A stretch of DNA of 51,449 nucleotides, from NCBI GenBank assembly GCA_028279895.1, contig JANQMY010000412.1, forward strand, positions 1-51,449. The letters run 5' to 3'. The notes beneath the pieces are model-generated. The model saw only the letters and a list, made by a program, of their open reading frames with translations, was not told the origin of the DNA and searched no databases. Made by a program: the position numbers and the translations under genes. This DNA is from Alphaproteobacteria bacterium. GTDB lineage: Bacteria > Pseudomonadota > Alphaproteobacteria > JANQMY01. This document shows positions 20,948 through 30,668 of the stretch, in pieces. Position 1 is the stretch's first letter; every line of letters begins with the position of its first letter.

Positions 20948-21074
20948 TGTGTCCTCGTTTCTGGTCCTACCGACCGGACGGCATGCCGCGGATTGATCTG
21001 ACCGATATTCGATTCCTATGGCAACGATATTACGACAATTAGCGATCTTTGTTGGGTTAAAGTGAAAACATCAC

Positions 21075-21662
21075 TTAACCCATTAAGGTTTTGAATCTTC
21101 TTGTAAAAGTAGTTTCAATTTTGGGGGTTTCCAGGGGGATGAGCGTGATGCCGTCCGCGTATCGTGAATAGGTGAAGAACTTTTTCGCTTCGGCCTGGGA
21201 AAACCCGGCAAGCTGAGTTGCCTCCAAATAGGCGGCAATGCCATCGGCCCGTTTGATGACTTTCGTCACATCCTCCGGCAACGTAGCCGGCAGTCTGAAC
21301 CGCAGATGGATGGCGGCAAGCAGCCGGTTTTCCAGAGACTTGTAGCCCGTGCCGATTGCCGCCTTAAAAGGGCTAATGAGGTCGCCGACGACATATTCGG
21401 GGGCATCATGCAGCAAGGCAGCCCGCCGCCATTTCTGAGGCCAGCTTGGTTTGATGCGGATGCAGAGATCTTCGACCAGCAGTGAGTGCTGAGCTACGGA
21501 GAAGGCGTGGTCGCCGACGGTCTGACCATTCCATCGCGCAACGCGGGCCAAGCCGTGAGCGATATCTTGGAGTTCGATGTCAAGCGGCGACGGGTCCAAC
21601 AGATCCAACCGGCGGCCGCTCAGCATGCGTTGCCACGCGCGCTTGGGGGGCTGCTTCGGCAT
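21075..21662 (-). CDS. HD-domain phosphohydrolase (YfbR-like)
   Basis: VGDHAFSVAQHSLLV...RRAALLHDAPEYVVGDLISPFK: HD motif architecture. Confidence 0.85.
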   Translation of the reverse strand: MPKQPPKRAWQRMLSGRRLDLLDPSPLDIELQDIAHGLARVARWNGQTVGDHAFSVAQHSLLVEDLCIRIKPSWPQKWRRAALLHDAPEYVVGDLISPFKAAIGTGYKSLENRLLAAIHLRFRLPATLPEDVTKVIKRADGIAAYLEATQLAGFSQAEAKKFFTYSRYADGITLIPLETPKIETTFTRRFKTLMG

Positions 21663-21719
21663 CTAGTGGCATTCCATCGTGGGGAAATACTTATTAATCA
21701 GAATGGTTGATCGGTAAGC

Positions 21720-22841
21720 CTAAGATAATTTCTCAACAACAACCGTGCCTGCCGAATATCCGGCGCCGAACGAACAGATCAATCCCAAATCGCCAACAGC
21801 CATGTCCGACTTGTATTTGTGGAACGCAATGATCGAGCCTGCTGAGCTTGTGTTGGCGTACTCGTCCAAAATGACCGGGGCCTGATCTTGATCAGGGTCC
21901 TGTCCGAGCACTTTACGGCTGATCAGGTCATTCATGTTTTTGTTGGCCTGGTGCAGCCACATGCGTTTCAGGTCATAGGCGTTTTTACCCAGGTCTTCCA
22001 GATGCGACGTGATCATGTCTGACACCAGCGGCACCACCTCTTTGAACACTTTGCGGCCTTCCTGGACGAACAGCTTGTCTGTGTTGTTGGCCGTCTCGGG
22101 GGAGGTGCGATTGAGGAACCCGAAATTGTTCCGGATATTGTTGGAAAAGGCAGTTTTCAAACGGGTCCCCAGGATCCGGAAACTGTCCTTCGAGTGAGCG
22201 GTTTCTTCCGGTTCCAGAACCGCGGCGGTTGCAACATCGCCAAAAATGAAATGGCTGTCCCGGTCCCGGAAGTTTAAGTGTCCGGAGCAAATCTCTGGAT
22301 TCACAACCAGAATCGAGCGCGCATTGCCCGCTTTGATCATATCGGCAGCCGCTTGAATGCCAAAGGTGGCGGACGAGCAGGCCACATTCATGTCGAAGCC
22401 AAACCCCTCAATGCCCAGCGCGTTCTGAACTTCGATTGCAATCGCGGGATAGGCACGTTGCAAGTTCGAGCACGCCACCAGAACCGCATCAATGTCTTCC
22501 GCTTTCTTATCGGCCGCCTTCATGGCGTCGCGCGCGGCTAGCACCCCGATCTCGGCGAGGATCGACAACTCGTCATTGGGACGTTCGGGCAGTCGCGGAC
22601 ACATAATTTTCGGATCTAGTGTGTGTTCCTTTTCGACGACATAACGGGATTTGATACCGCTCGCCTTTTCGATGAACTCGACGCTCGATTCCTGAAGGGC
22701 CTCAACCTCTCCACGAGCGATGGCATCTTTATTCTGTTCATTGAAGTTTCGAACGTAAGCATTGAAAGATTCGACCAATTCTGCGTTCGAAATGGATTGG
22801 GACGGTGTATGAAGTCCGGTCCCGCTGATGGCAATGCCCAT
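21720..22841 (-). CDS. Beta-ketoacyl-ACP synthase III family protein
   Basis: Cys-His-Asn triad visible: [34 protein letters not shown]. Start [17 protein letters not shown] at 22841. Confidence 0.88.
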   Translation of the reverse strand: MGIAISGTGLHTPSQSISNAELVESFNAYVRNFNEQNKDAIARGEVEALQESSVEFIEKASGIKSRYVVEKEHTLDPKIMCPRLPERPNDELSILAEIGVLAARDAMKAADKKAEDIDAVLVACSNLQRAYPAIAIEVQNALGIEGFGFDMNVACSSATFGIQAAADMIKAGNARSILVVNPEICSGHLNFRDRDSHFIFGDVATAAVLEPEETAHSKDSFRILGTRLKTAFSNNIRNNFGFLNRTSPETANNTDKLFVQEGRKVFKEVVPLVSDMITSHLEDLGKNAYDLKRMWLHQANKNMNDLISRKVLGQDPDQDQAPVILDEYANTSSAGSIIAFHKYKSDMAVGDLGLICSFGAGYSAGTVVVEKLS

Positions 22842-23006
22842 CGCGTTACTCCACCCTAGAAAAGCGTTAGATTTGACTCTGTTGCCCGTAACGTAGTGCA
22901 GTTTTTCCCCGAAATCCAAGCCGCAAGTCACGGCGGCTTCAAATATCCGGGCGAAGCAGGCCGTCCTGGCGCCGATCAGAGATGGGATGGGAAGACGGAA
23001 AGGGCA

Positions 23007-23594
23007 CTATTTCGCCAGCTTTTGACACGCTTTATGTCGAAAACAATCCACCATGTGATCGTTCACCATGCCCACCGCTTGCATGAAGGCATAGGTGATG
23101 GTGGGGCCGCAAAATTTGAACCCCTGGGCCTTCAGCGCCTTGGACATAGCCTTGCTTTCGTCCGTCGACACAGGCACCTGATCCATGGACCGCCAATTGT
23201 TGGTTACGGGCTGCCCATCGACGAAGTCCCATAGGAAGTCGGAAAAACTGACGTCCTTCTCGGTAATGTCCAAGAAAGCGCGGGCGTTGCCGATCGTCGC
23301 TTCGATCTTGCCGCGATGCCGGATGATGCCCGAGTCCTTCAGCAGGCGGTTGACCTTCGCCGGCGTGTAGCGCGCGACTTTGACCGGATCGAACCCATCG
23401 AAGGCCTTTTGAAAGTTTTCCCGCTTGCGCAGGATGGTGAGCCAAGATAGCCCCGCTTGGAAACCGTCTAGAGTCAGCTTTTCGAACAGCGCCACATCGT
23501 CCCATTCGGGCACGCCCCATTCTTCATCGTGGTAGCGAATGTAGTCATCATGCTGCCCGGGCCAACTGCAGCGCTTCTTGTGCTTCGCCATCAC
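23007..23594 (-). CDS. tag: DNA-3-methyladenine glycosylase I
   Basis: CSWPGQHDDYIRYHDEEWGVPEWDDVALFEKLTLDGFQAGLSWLTILRKRENF. Confidence 0.95.
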   Translation of the reverse strand: MMAKHKKRCSWPGQHDDYIRYHDEEWGVPEWDDVALFEKLTLDGFQAGLSWLTILRKRENFQKAFDGFDPVKVARYTPAKVNRLLKDSGIIRHRGKIEATIGNARAFLDITEKDVSFSDFLWDFVDGQPVTNNWRSMDQVPVSTDESKAMSKALKAQGFKFCGPTITYAFMQAVGMVNDHMVDCFRHKACQKLAK

Positions 23595-23615
23595 CAGCCT
23601 TCCGTTATTGTCGCT

Positions 23616-24509
23616 TCAAAGGACACTCAACCACGGTGGGTTGGTGGGCGTCACCTCAATGCCGTCGGCAAACAATGACTTGTTTGCGGCACGGGCTTCT
23701 TCCAAGCGATCCAAGCGCAGCACGGCAAGGCCCCGTAAATCGCTGTTGGCGCACATGGTACCGATATCCCGATCGCCCGCGGTTAGCGGAACAGGCGCGG
23801 TGGGCAGGGTTTCTTGGGCATCCAGCGGCACAATTCTCTTCCGCAGCGTGGTTTTGTGCTTCATACGGGCCGTGAGCTCTTGGCCCACATAGCAGCCTTT
23901 TTGGAAATCCACCCCGTTGAGTTCAGCCAGGTTGGCTTCCAGGGCGAACATTTGCTCGACACCGAGTTCCTCCGGACCCTCGGCGATCCCTAACTGATGG
24001 CGGTGCGCCTGATAGGCCCCGGGGGATGTCTCATGCGGCGTCAGCTCTTTCGCAAGCGACAGCGCATCCGTCCCGACAAGGCGCACGCCTAATGCAGCAT
24101 ATCGGGGATCCACCACCAAAAGGGTATCTGCTTTTCGAACCGTCTTGCCGGGTGAAGCCTCGGCACCGGCCAATTCGGCCGCGCCTGCGCCGAAAATTGC
24201 AGCGACTTGCAGATCCGGCGCAGTGTCAATGGAGACCTCAGCCCGCAGCTTGTACATGGTCAGACGTTTCAGCAGATTGGGGGCCGTGTCGGCATCGCAA
24301 TCCAACAGGATTTCTTCGTCGCGCTGGATAAGCATAAAATCCGCCAGAATTTTGCCTTGGGGTGACAACAGGGCGGCGTAAAGAGCCCGTTCAGGCGACA
24401 GTTTTTCGATATCGTTCGTCACAAGCCCCTGAAGGAACGAATGACGCTCAGGTCCGCCGATACGCAAGACCTGGCGATTTGGGAGAGGGGCAAAAGTTGG
24501 TTGGCTCAT
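23616..24509 (-). CDS. ygfZ: Folate-binding YgfZ/CAF17-like protein
   Basis: LQGLVTNDIEKL; GVDFQKGCYVGQELTARM (KGCYxGQE motif). Confidence 0.9.
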   Translation of the reverse strand: MSQPTFAPLPNRQVLRIGGPERHSFLQGLVTNDIEKLSPERALYAALLSPQGKILADFMLIQRDEEILLDCDADTAPNLLKRLTMYKLRAEVSIDTAPDLQVAAIFGAGAAELAGAEASPGKTVRKADTLLVVDPRYAALGVRLVGTDALSLAKELTPHETSPGAYQAHRHQLGIAEGPEELGVEQMFALEANLAELNGVDFQKGCYVGQELTARMKHKTTLRKRIVPLDAQETLPTAPVPLTAGDRDIGTMCANSDLRGLAVLRLDRLEEARAANKSLFADGIEVTPTNPPWLSVL

Positions 24510-24614
24510 CTAGTCACCGTCCCTAAAGGAAAGCACAGTCGCAAGGTTCACAAATAGGTCCGGCCTACTTATAAGCCGAACAGTCATCGCGCTCTGAAAC
24601 GCTGGACATACCAT

Positions 24615-25592
24615 TTGCGTATTCTTTTCATCACTTCAACCCGGATTGGCGATGCGGTGTTGTCAACGGGCATTTTGGCCTCGCTCAAAGACGACCACCC
24701 AAATGCCGATATAACCGTTGTTTGCGGACCCGTCGTGGCGCCTTTATTCGCCGCCATGCCGTCGGTAAACCAAGTGATTGCGCTGAAAAAGAAGAAATTT
24801 GCAGGACACTGGTTCGATTTATGGCGGCAATCCGTGGCGTATTATTGGGATATCGTCGTGGATCTGCGGGGGTCCGCCATCACGTGGTTCCTCTTGGCAG
24901 GTAAAAGGTTTGTCGCAGGGCGTGTGAAGGGGCAGGACCATAAAGTCATCACCCTTTCCAAAGCGATTGGTCTTGAACGGCCGGCCGATCCCCGGATTGA
25001 GGTCGATGCGTCATGTTATGACATGGCCGGCCGGTATATAGGGGATCGGAATGCTTTGCTCGCGATTTGCCCCACAGCCAATTGGATGGGAAAAACATGG
25101 CCCGCGGAGTCCTTTTTGGAACTTGTCCGTCGGCTGACGAAGCCCCGGGGCCCATTTGCAGGCAACACCATTTTGCTTCTGGGCGGGCCGGGAGAAGAAC
25201 ACATGGCCGCCCCCCTTGTTGACGGGCTTGGGGCCGCCGACGTGGTCGATCTAATCGGAAAAATCGATCTGCCGACAGCCTATGCCTGCCTCCAAAAATC
25301 GGCTTTCTTTATCGGGAACGACTCTGGGCTGATGCATTTGGCGGCGGCGGCCGGAATACCGACACTCGGCCTCTTTGGGCCGAGCCCTGATCGGCTCTAC
25401 GCCCCCTGGGGCAAAAACTGTCGAATAGTGCGTGCTGAAAGCTTCGAATCGATCATCAACCGGCCGGATTTCGATCACCGAAAGCCGGTCACCTATATGA
25501 AGAGTCTGACGGTTGAGGTGGTGGAGAACGCCGTTATCGATCTGTTGGCTCACGTCGACAAAAACGAGGGTAAAAACCATGGGCACCTATGA
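24615..25592 (+). CDS. Glycosyltransferase family 9 (heptosyltransferase-like)
   Basis: RILFITSTRIGDAVLSTGIL; FIGNDSGLMHLAAAAGIPTLGLFGPS. TTG start. Confidence 0.9.
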   Translation: MRILFITSTRIGDAVLSTGILASLKDDHPNADITVVCGPVVAPLFAAMPSVNQVIALKKKKFAGHWFDLWRQSVAYYWDIVVDLRGSAITWFLLAGKRFVAGRVKGQDHKVITLSKAIGLERPADPRIEVDASCYDMAGRYIGDRNALLAICPTANWMGKTWPAESFLELVRRLTKPRGPFAGNTILLLGGPGEEHMAAPLVDGLGAADVVDLIGKIDLPTAYACLQKSAFFIGNDSGLMHLAAAAGIPTLGLFGPSPDRLYAPWGKNCRIVRAESFESIINRPDFDHRKPVTYMKSLTVEVVENAVIDLLAHVDKNEGKNHGHL

Positions 25593-26916
25593 CTTGATTC
25601 TCAAAGGAGGAACCTGCGTCAATCAAGACGGAGTCCATCAAGCGGATGTGGGCGTCAATGACGGTAAGATAGCCTTTATCGGCTCTCTCAACGGCGCATC
25701 GGCCGATAAGATCGTGGATGTAGCGGGCCTGCATGTCCTTCCCGGCGTGATCGATAGCCAAGTGCACATGCGTGAACCCGGTCTTGAAGCCAAAGAGGAC
25801 CTGGAGACAGGCTCGAGAGCCGCAGTGCTTGGCGGCGTGACCGCAGTGTTCGAAATGCCCAACACCAAGCCGACCACGACTACCTCAGAAGCTCTTGCAG
25901 ATAAGGTATCTCGTGCCACCGATCGTATGTTTTGCGATTTCGCATTTTATGTGGGGGCGACCGTAGAAAATGCGGAAGAAATCCCGACCATAGAGCGTCA
26001 AATCGGGTGCTGCGGGTTGAAGGTATTCATGGGGTCGTCCACCGGAACCTTGTTGGTTGCCGACGATGGAGGTGTGAAACGGGTCTTGAGTCATGGCCGC
26101 CGCAGGGTCGCTATCCACTCCGAGGACGAGTTCCGCTTACGCGAGCGGCGCGAATTGGCGGTGCTCGGCGACGTGTCGACCCATCCGGTGTGGCGAGATG
26201 TCGAAGCGGCTGTTCTGTGTACGAAGCGATTGTTGAGACTGGCGCGCGAAACGGGCAGGCGTATTCACGTCCTTCATATCTCCACGGCGGATGAAATCCC
26301 GATCTTGGCGCAGAACAAAGACATCTGCACGGTGGAGGTTACCCCTCAGCATCTCACTTTGGCCGCGCCGGAGTGCTATGACGAGCTAGGGACTTTCGCT
26401 CAAATGAACCCGCCGATTCGTTCGGCAGAACACCGTGCGGGCTTATGGGAAGCGGTTGCCCAGGGCGTTGTCGATGTGATCGGTTCCGATCATGCACCTC
26501 ATCTTAAAGAAGAAAAGGAGCAGCCTTATCCCAAATCGCCGGCCGGCATGCCTGGCGTACAAACGTTGCTGCCGTTGATGCTGGATCATGTGAATGCAGG
26601 ACGTCTGACCATTGAACGGCTGGTCGATCTGGTTTGCCACGGTCCGCAGCGCTTGTTTGGCATCTCCGGCAAAGGCCGATTGGCAGTAGGCTATGATGCA
26701 GACATCACTGTGGTGGACATGAAAAAAAAGACCGTGATTTCAAATGACTGGATTGCGTCTAAATGTGGTTGGACGCCATTCGCCGGCAAGGAAGTCACGG
26801 GTTGGCCCAAGGGCACAATTATTCGTGGACGGACAGTTATGTGGGAAGATGAAATCCTAGGGCAGGCCGGCGGTCGGCCCGTGCGCTTCCAAGAGACTAT
26901 GGATCAACACGCTTGA
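25579..26916 (+). CDS. pyrC: Dihydroorotase / dihydroorotase-like amidohydrolase
   Basis: VLPGVIDSQVHMREPGLEAKEDLETGSRAAVLGGVTAVFEMPNT; LKVFMGSSTG; DVIGSDHAPH. Start ATG 25579; overlaps upstream gene by 14 nt. Confidence 0.85.
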   Translation: MGTYDLILKGGTCVNQDGVHQADVGVNDGKIAFIGSLNGASADKIVDVAGLHVLPGVIDSQVHMREPGLEAKEDLETGSRAAVLGGVTAVFEMPNTKPTTTTSEALADKVSRATDRMFCDFAFYVGATVENAEEIPTIERQIGCCGLKVFMGSSTGTLLVADDGGVKRVLSHGRRRVAIHSEDEFRLRERRELAVLGDVSTHPVWRDVEAAVLCTKRLLRLARETGRRIHVLHISTADEIPILAQNKDICTVEVTPQHLTLAAPECYDELGTFAQMNPPIRSAEHRAGLWEAVAQGVVDVIGSDHAPHLKEEKEQPYPKSPAGMPGVQTLLPLMLDHVNAGRLTIERLVDLVCHGPQRLFGISGKGRLAVGYDADITVVDMKKKTVISNDWIASKCGWTPFAGKEVTGWPKGTIIRGRTVMWEDEILGQAGGRPVRFQETMDQHA

Positions 26917-26991
26917 CCTGACCTTCGATTTGGGGTGGTTTGTCGGCGAAATTCCCTATCGTTCCATCCAAAGACACGTCAGTGAGGAAGC

Positions 26992-27978
26992 ATGGCCGAC
27001 ACTTTCCGGGCTCTCATGGTCGAAAAGACCGATGATGGGCAGCAAACCGTATTTAAGGACATCACATCGAATGACCTGATGGACGGCGATGTTTTGGTCT
27101 CGGTGTCACATTCGACGGTCAATTATAAAGACGGGCTCGCTCTAACCGGGAAAGCGCCGGTTGTGCGGGTTTGGCCCATTATTCCGGGCATCGATTTTGT
27201 GGGAACGGTCGAATCGTCCGACCATTCTGGGTTCAAAGCCGGCGATGAAGTCATCCTCAACGGTTTTGGTGTGGGCGAGACCCATTTCGGGGGCTATGCA
27301 TCGAAAGCCCGCGTGAAAGGGGATTGGCTGGTCAAGAAGCCGGCCGGGCTCACGCCTGCCCAAACCATGGCTATCGGAACCGCCGGCTATACGGCCATGC
27401 TGTCTGTTATCGCTCTCGAAAAAGCCGGAGTGAAGCCGGACCAAGGGCCGATCATCGTGACAGGGGCGTCGGGTGGTGTAGGCAGTGTCTCCATTGCGCT
27501 TTTGGCTAAGCTTGGATTTGAGGTCATTGCCTCGACAGGCCGCCCGGAAGAGGCTGACTATCTGAAAGGCTTAGGTGCTGGCGACATTATCGAACGGAGT
27601 GAACTTTCCGGCGATCCAAGGCCGCTGGGCAAGGAACGTTGGGCGGGTGCCGTCGATAGCGTGGGCTCCAAAACCCTCGCCAATGTCATTGCATCGACAA
27701 AATATGGCGGGGCCGTTGCCGCGTGTGGGCTGGCGCAGGGTATGGATTTGCCCACATCTGTGGCGCCATTCATCCTCCGCGGTGTTTCCCTCCTAGGCAT
27801 CGACTCGGTGATGGCGCCGTTGTCGCGCCGGCAAGAGGCATGGGACCGTTTGGCGGCCGACCTGGACCTCGCCAAACTGGAAGCCATGACCAAGACCATT
27901 AGCCTAGACGACGTGCCGGCGGCCGCAACGGACATTCTGGCCGGCAAGGTGCGCGGCCGCCTGGTTGTCGAGATATAG
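26992..27978 (+). CDS. Zinc-independent MDR oxidoreductase, YhdH/AcuI (acrylyl-CoA reductase) family
   Basis: HSTVNYKDGLALTGKAPVVRVWPIIPGIDFVGTV; VTGASGGVGSVSIALLAKLG. Confidence 0.87.
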   Translation: MADTFRALMVEKTDDGQQTVFKDITSNDLMDGDVLVSVSHSTVNYKDGLALTGKAPVVRVWPIIPGIDFVGTVESSDHSGFKAGDEVILNGFGVGETHFGGYASKARVKGDWLVKKPAGLTPAQTMAIGTAGYTAMLSVIALEKAGVKPDQGPIIVTGASGGVGSVSIALLAKLGFEVIASTGRPEEADYLKGLGAGDIIERSELSGDPRPLGKERWAGAVDSVGSKTLANVIASTKYGGAVAACGLAQGMDLPTSVAPFILRGVSLLGIDSVMAPLSRRQEAWDRLAADLDLAKLEAMTKTISLDDVPAAATDILAGKVRGRLVVEI

Positions 27979-28014
27979 TATCCCGCCCGTTCGGAAAACC
28001 TCACACGGGACGTT

Positions 28015-28665
28015 GTGTTGGTAGACTATGTCACCCTAGCAGTCGTTGGCATGTTCATTGGCTTGTCGGTGTCCGCGCCGATTGGGGCCGTCAACTTGAT
28101 TTGTATCCGGCGGGCGCTTGAACATGGGCAGGTGAACGGGCTTGTGGCCGGCCTGGGATCGGTTTTGGGCGACGGTATTTTTGCAGTGATTGCTGCGTTT
28201 GGCCTGCATGCCGCCCGAAGCGCCATCATGTCCCAGGAGCACCTTCTGGGCGCCGTTGGCGGGCTGGTCCTGATTGGTATGGGCGTGTTCAGTTTCTTTC
28301 GCGAACCGCCGGAGGAGAGCAAACTCAAACGCGCTCAGATGGTTTCCAATTGGACGGATGACCTGCCGCATGCCTTCGGATCGACGTTGTTTCTGACGCT
28401 GACGAACCCGGCCACCATGCTTGGCTTTGCGGTCTTTTTCGCCAGCCTTCAGGAATTCTTTGGGGCGATTAATCTGGTGGGGTCATGGATCTTGGTGCTC
28501 GCCGTGATGTGCGGCTCCACACTTTGGTGGTTCGGTATCACCTTTGTGGCCAGCCAGTTCCACGGCCGTCTGGACCGTGATCATTTTTCTTTAGTCAACA
28601 AAATATTCGGTGCTCTGATCGCTGCTTTCGGCTTTGCAGTCTGGATCAGTTTACTATTCTATTAG
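28015..28665 (+). CDS. LysE family translocator
   Basis: SAPIGAVNLICIRRALEHGQVNGLVAGLGSVLGDGIFA; multiple hydrophobic segments. GTG start. Confidence 0.85.
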   Translation: MLVDYVTLAVVGMFIGLSVSAPIGAVNLICIRRALEHGQVNGLVAGLGSVLGDGIFAVIAAFGLHAARSAIMSQEHLLGAVGGLVLIGMGVFSFFREPPEESKLKRAQMVSNWTDDLPHAFGSTLFLTLTNPATMLGFAVFFASLQEFFGAINLVGSWILVLAVMCGSTLWWFGITFVASQFHGRLDRDHFSLVNKIFGALIAAFGFAVWISLLFY

Positions 28666-28698
28666 GCGCCAAGGCGTCGATACGTAAGGGAGGACCCT

Positions 28699-30243
28699 AT
28701 GAACGGAGCGGAAAGTCTGGTTCGCACGCTGGTAGACAGCGGCGTGGAGGTTTGCTTCACAAATCCCGGAACATCGGAGATGCATTTTGTCGCCGCTCTT
28801 GACCGTGTTGACGGCATGCGTTGCGTTCTGGGGCTGTTTGAAGGCGTGGTGACGGGGGCTGCCGACGGCTACGGCCGTATGGCGGGCAAACCGGCCTCCA
28901 CGCTGTTGCATTTGGGGCCCGGGCTCGGAAACGGCCTTGCGAATCTGCACAATGCCAAGAAAGCCAATACGCCCATTGTGAACATTGTTGGTCAGCATGC
29001 GACCTATCACATCCAATATGATGCGCCGCTCAATTCGGACATCGTCGGCATTGCACGGCCGGTGTCGGGCTGGGTCAAGCAGTCTCCGAGCTCTCGTACG
29101 GTTGCGCTTGACGGTGCACTTTCCGTTGCCGCAGCGATGGAACCGCCGGGCCAAATTGCGACGTTGATCTTGCCGGCCGACACGGCGTGGGAAGACTGTG
29201 ACGGTCCCGTCGCGCCGGTGGAACCTTTGAAACACGGCATTCCCTCTAAGGATGCCGTTGTGGCGGCGGCCAAGGCGCTGAAAGAAGCGAAACGCGGTAT
29301 GCTGATGGTTTCGGGCGCGGGGCTTCAAGAACGTGGATTGCGTGCCGCGGGCCGCATTGCAGCGGCGACCGGTGCAGAACTCGTTACCGAAACATTTTAT
29401 TCCCGGATGCGGCGTGGGGCAGGGTTGGTCGATATCGCCAAACTGCCATACTTCGCGGAAGACGTTGTGGAAACCATGAAGGGGGTGGACGTGCTGGTAA
29501 CGGCTGGTGCGAAGCCGCCCGTCGCGTTTTTCGCTTATCCCGGTAAACCGAGCTGGCTCACCCCGGATGATTGCCGGATACAACAGCTGGCCGCGGTCGA
29601 GCAGGACGTCACGGTAGGATTGGAAGCCTTAGCCGACGAGCTGGACGCACCCGCCGAACCTGTCGGCGTTCAAGCGGCGGGCCGTCCTGAACTGCCTACG
29701 GGTGACCTGTCCGCTGGTTCGGCCGGCAATACGGTTGCCGCCTTGTTGCCGGAAAATGCCATCGTGTCGGACGAATCCGCCACCTCGGGACTGGCCTCGT
29801 ATATCCTCATGGCGGGGGCCGAGCCGTTCGACCATCTTCAGCTCACCGGCGGATCGATTGGCCAAGGCATTCCGCTGGCCACCGGTGCCGCCGTGGCATG
29901 TCCGGACCGAAAGGTGGTCTGCCTGCATGGCGATGGCGGGGCGATGTACACCGTCCAAGCCCTATGGACTCAGGCGCGAGAAAATCTCGATGTGGTCAAC
30001 GTGATCTTCGCCAATCGGTCCTACGCGATTCTCAACATCGAGCTGATGCGTGTGGGGGCCGAAAATCCTGGGCCGAAAGCTTTGTCGATGCTGGACCTAT
30101 CCAATCCCGATTTGGATTGGGTGCACCTGGCCCAAGGTATGGGCGTTGAAGCAAGCCGCTCGGTTACGGCGGAAGAGTTCAACGATCAGTTTGCCGATGC
30201 GGTCAAATCAAAGGGGCCGCGGCTCATCGAAGTCGTGATCTAG
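28699..30243 (+). CDS. Thiamine-diphosphate-dependent enzyme (acetolactate synthase large subunit-like / benzoylformate decarboxylase-like)
   Basis: CFTNPGTSEMHFVAALDRVDGMRCVLGLFEGVVTGAADGYGRMAGKPASTLLHLGPG; TPP motif CLHGDGGAMYTVQALWTQARENLDVVNVIFANRSY. Confidence 0.85.
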   Translation: MNGAESLVRTLVDSGVEVCFTNPGTSEMHFVAALDRVDGMRCVLGLFEGVVTGAADGYGRMAGKPASTLLHLGPGLGNGLANLHNAKKANTPIVNIVGQHATYHIQYDAPLNSDIVGIARPVSGWVKQSPSSRTVALDGALSVAAAMEPPGQIATLILPADTAWEDCDGPVAPVEPLKHGIPSKDAVVAAAKALKEAKRGMLMVSGAGLQERGLRAAGRIAAATGAELVTETFYSRMRRGAGLVDIAKLPYFAEDVVETMKGVDVLVTAGAKPPVAFFAYPGKPSWLTPDDCRIQQLAAVEQDVTVGLEALADELDAPAEPVGVQAAGRPELPTGDLSAGSAGNTVAALLPENAIVSDESATSGLASYILMAGAEPFDHLQLTGGSIGQGIPLATGAAVACPDRKVVCLHGDGGAMYTVQALWTQARENLDVVNVIFANRSYAILNIELMRVGAENPGPKALSMLDLSNPDLDWVHLAQGMGVEASRSVTAEEFNDQFADAVKSKGPRLIEVVI

Positions 30244-30258
30244 TTTCAGCGCGGGGGT

Positions 30259-30510
30259 CTAGACGGCGATGTCGAGCCGCTGTGCACGGGCTTCAGCGCG
30301 CACGGCACGGAGCGCGATGGCCGCTTTCTGCCGAACCAGTTGACGAACTGCCTCGCGTCGATCGGAGTCTTCGGCTTCCGAGATCTTGAGAATTTCGCGA
30401 TGGAAAGAAGCGTCAGCGATCCGGTCGCTTCTGGGGGAGCTTTTGCGCCGGCTGAGATAGGGCCGCTGCGCGGCGATCGGATCTGAGTGGGCAAGCGGTG
30501 TAGCAAGCAT
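30259..30510 (-). CDS. Small hypothetical protein (83 aa)
   Basis: ORF with AAGGAC upstream of ATG; fills an otherwise empty gap; no recognisable domain. Confidence 0.45.
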   Translation of the reverse strand: MLATPLAHSDPIAAQRPYLSRRKSSPRSDRIADASFHREILKISEAEDSDRREAVRQLVRQKAAIALRAVRAEARAQRLDIAV

Positions 30511-30668
30511 AATGGTGCGTCCTTGTCATTCGTCAGGCCGCCCCAGCCATGACTGAAAGCCTAGGAACGCCGCGTAAACAAACCCTCACTGGAGCGGGGC
30601 GCCTTTGTGTTCCAATTGTGATGATTCCGTGGCGAACTAGCCGGCATTTTCAGACAATTGTTCGCAAC

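Noticed and set aside
28654-29583. 309-aa minus-strand ORF (and similar at 7997-8962 and 12344-13291)
   Set aside because: Antisense shadows of the TPP enzyme, S49 peptidase/glyQ, and ppdK genes.
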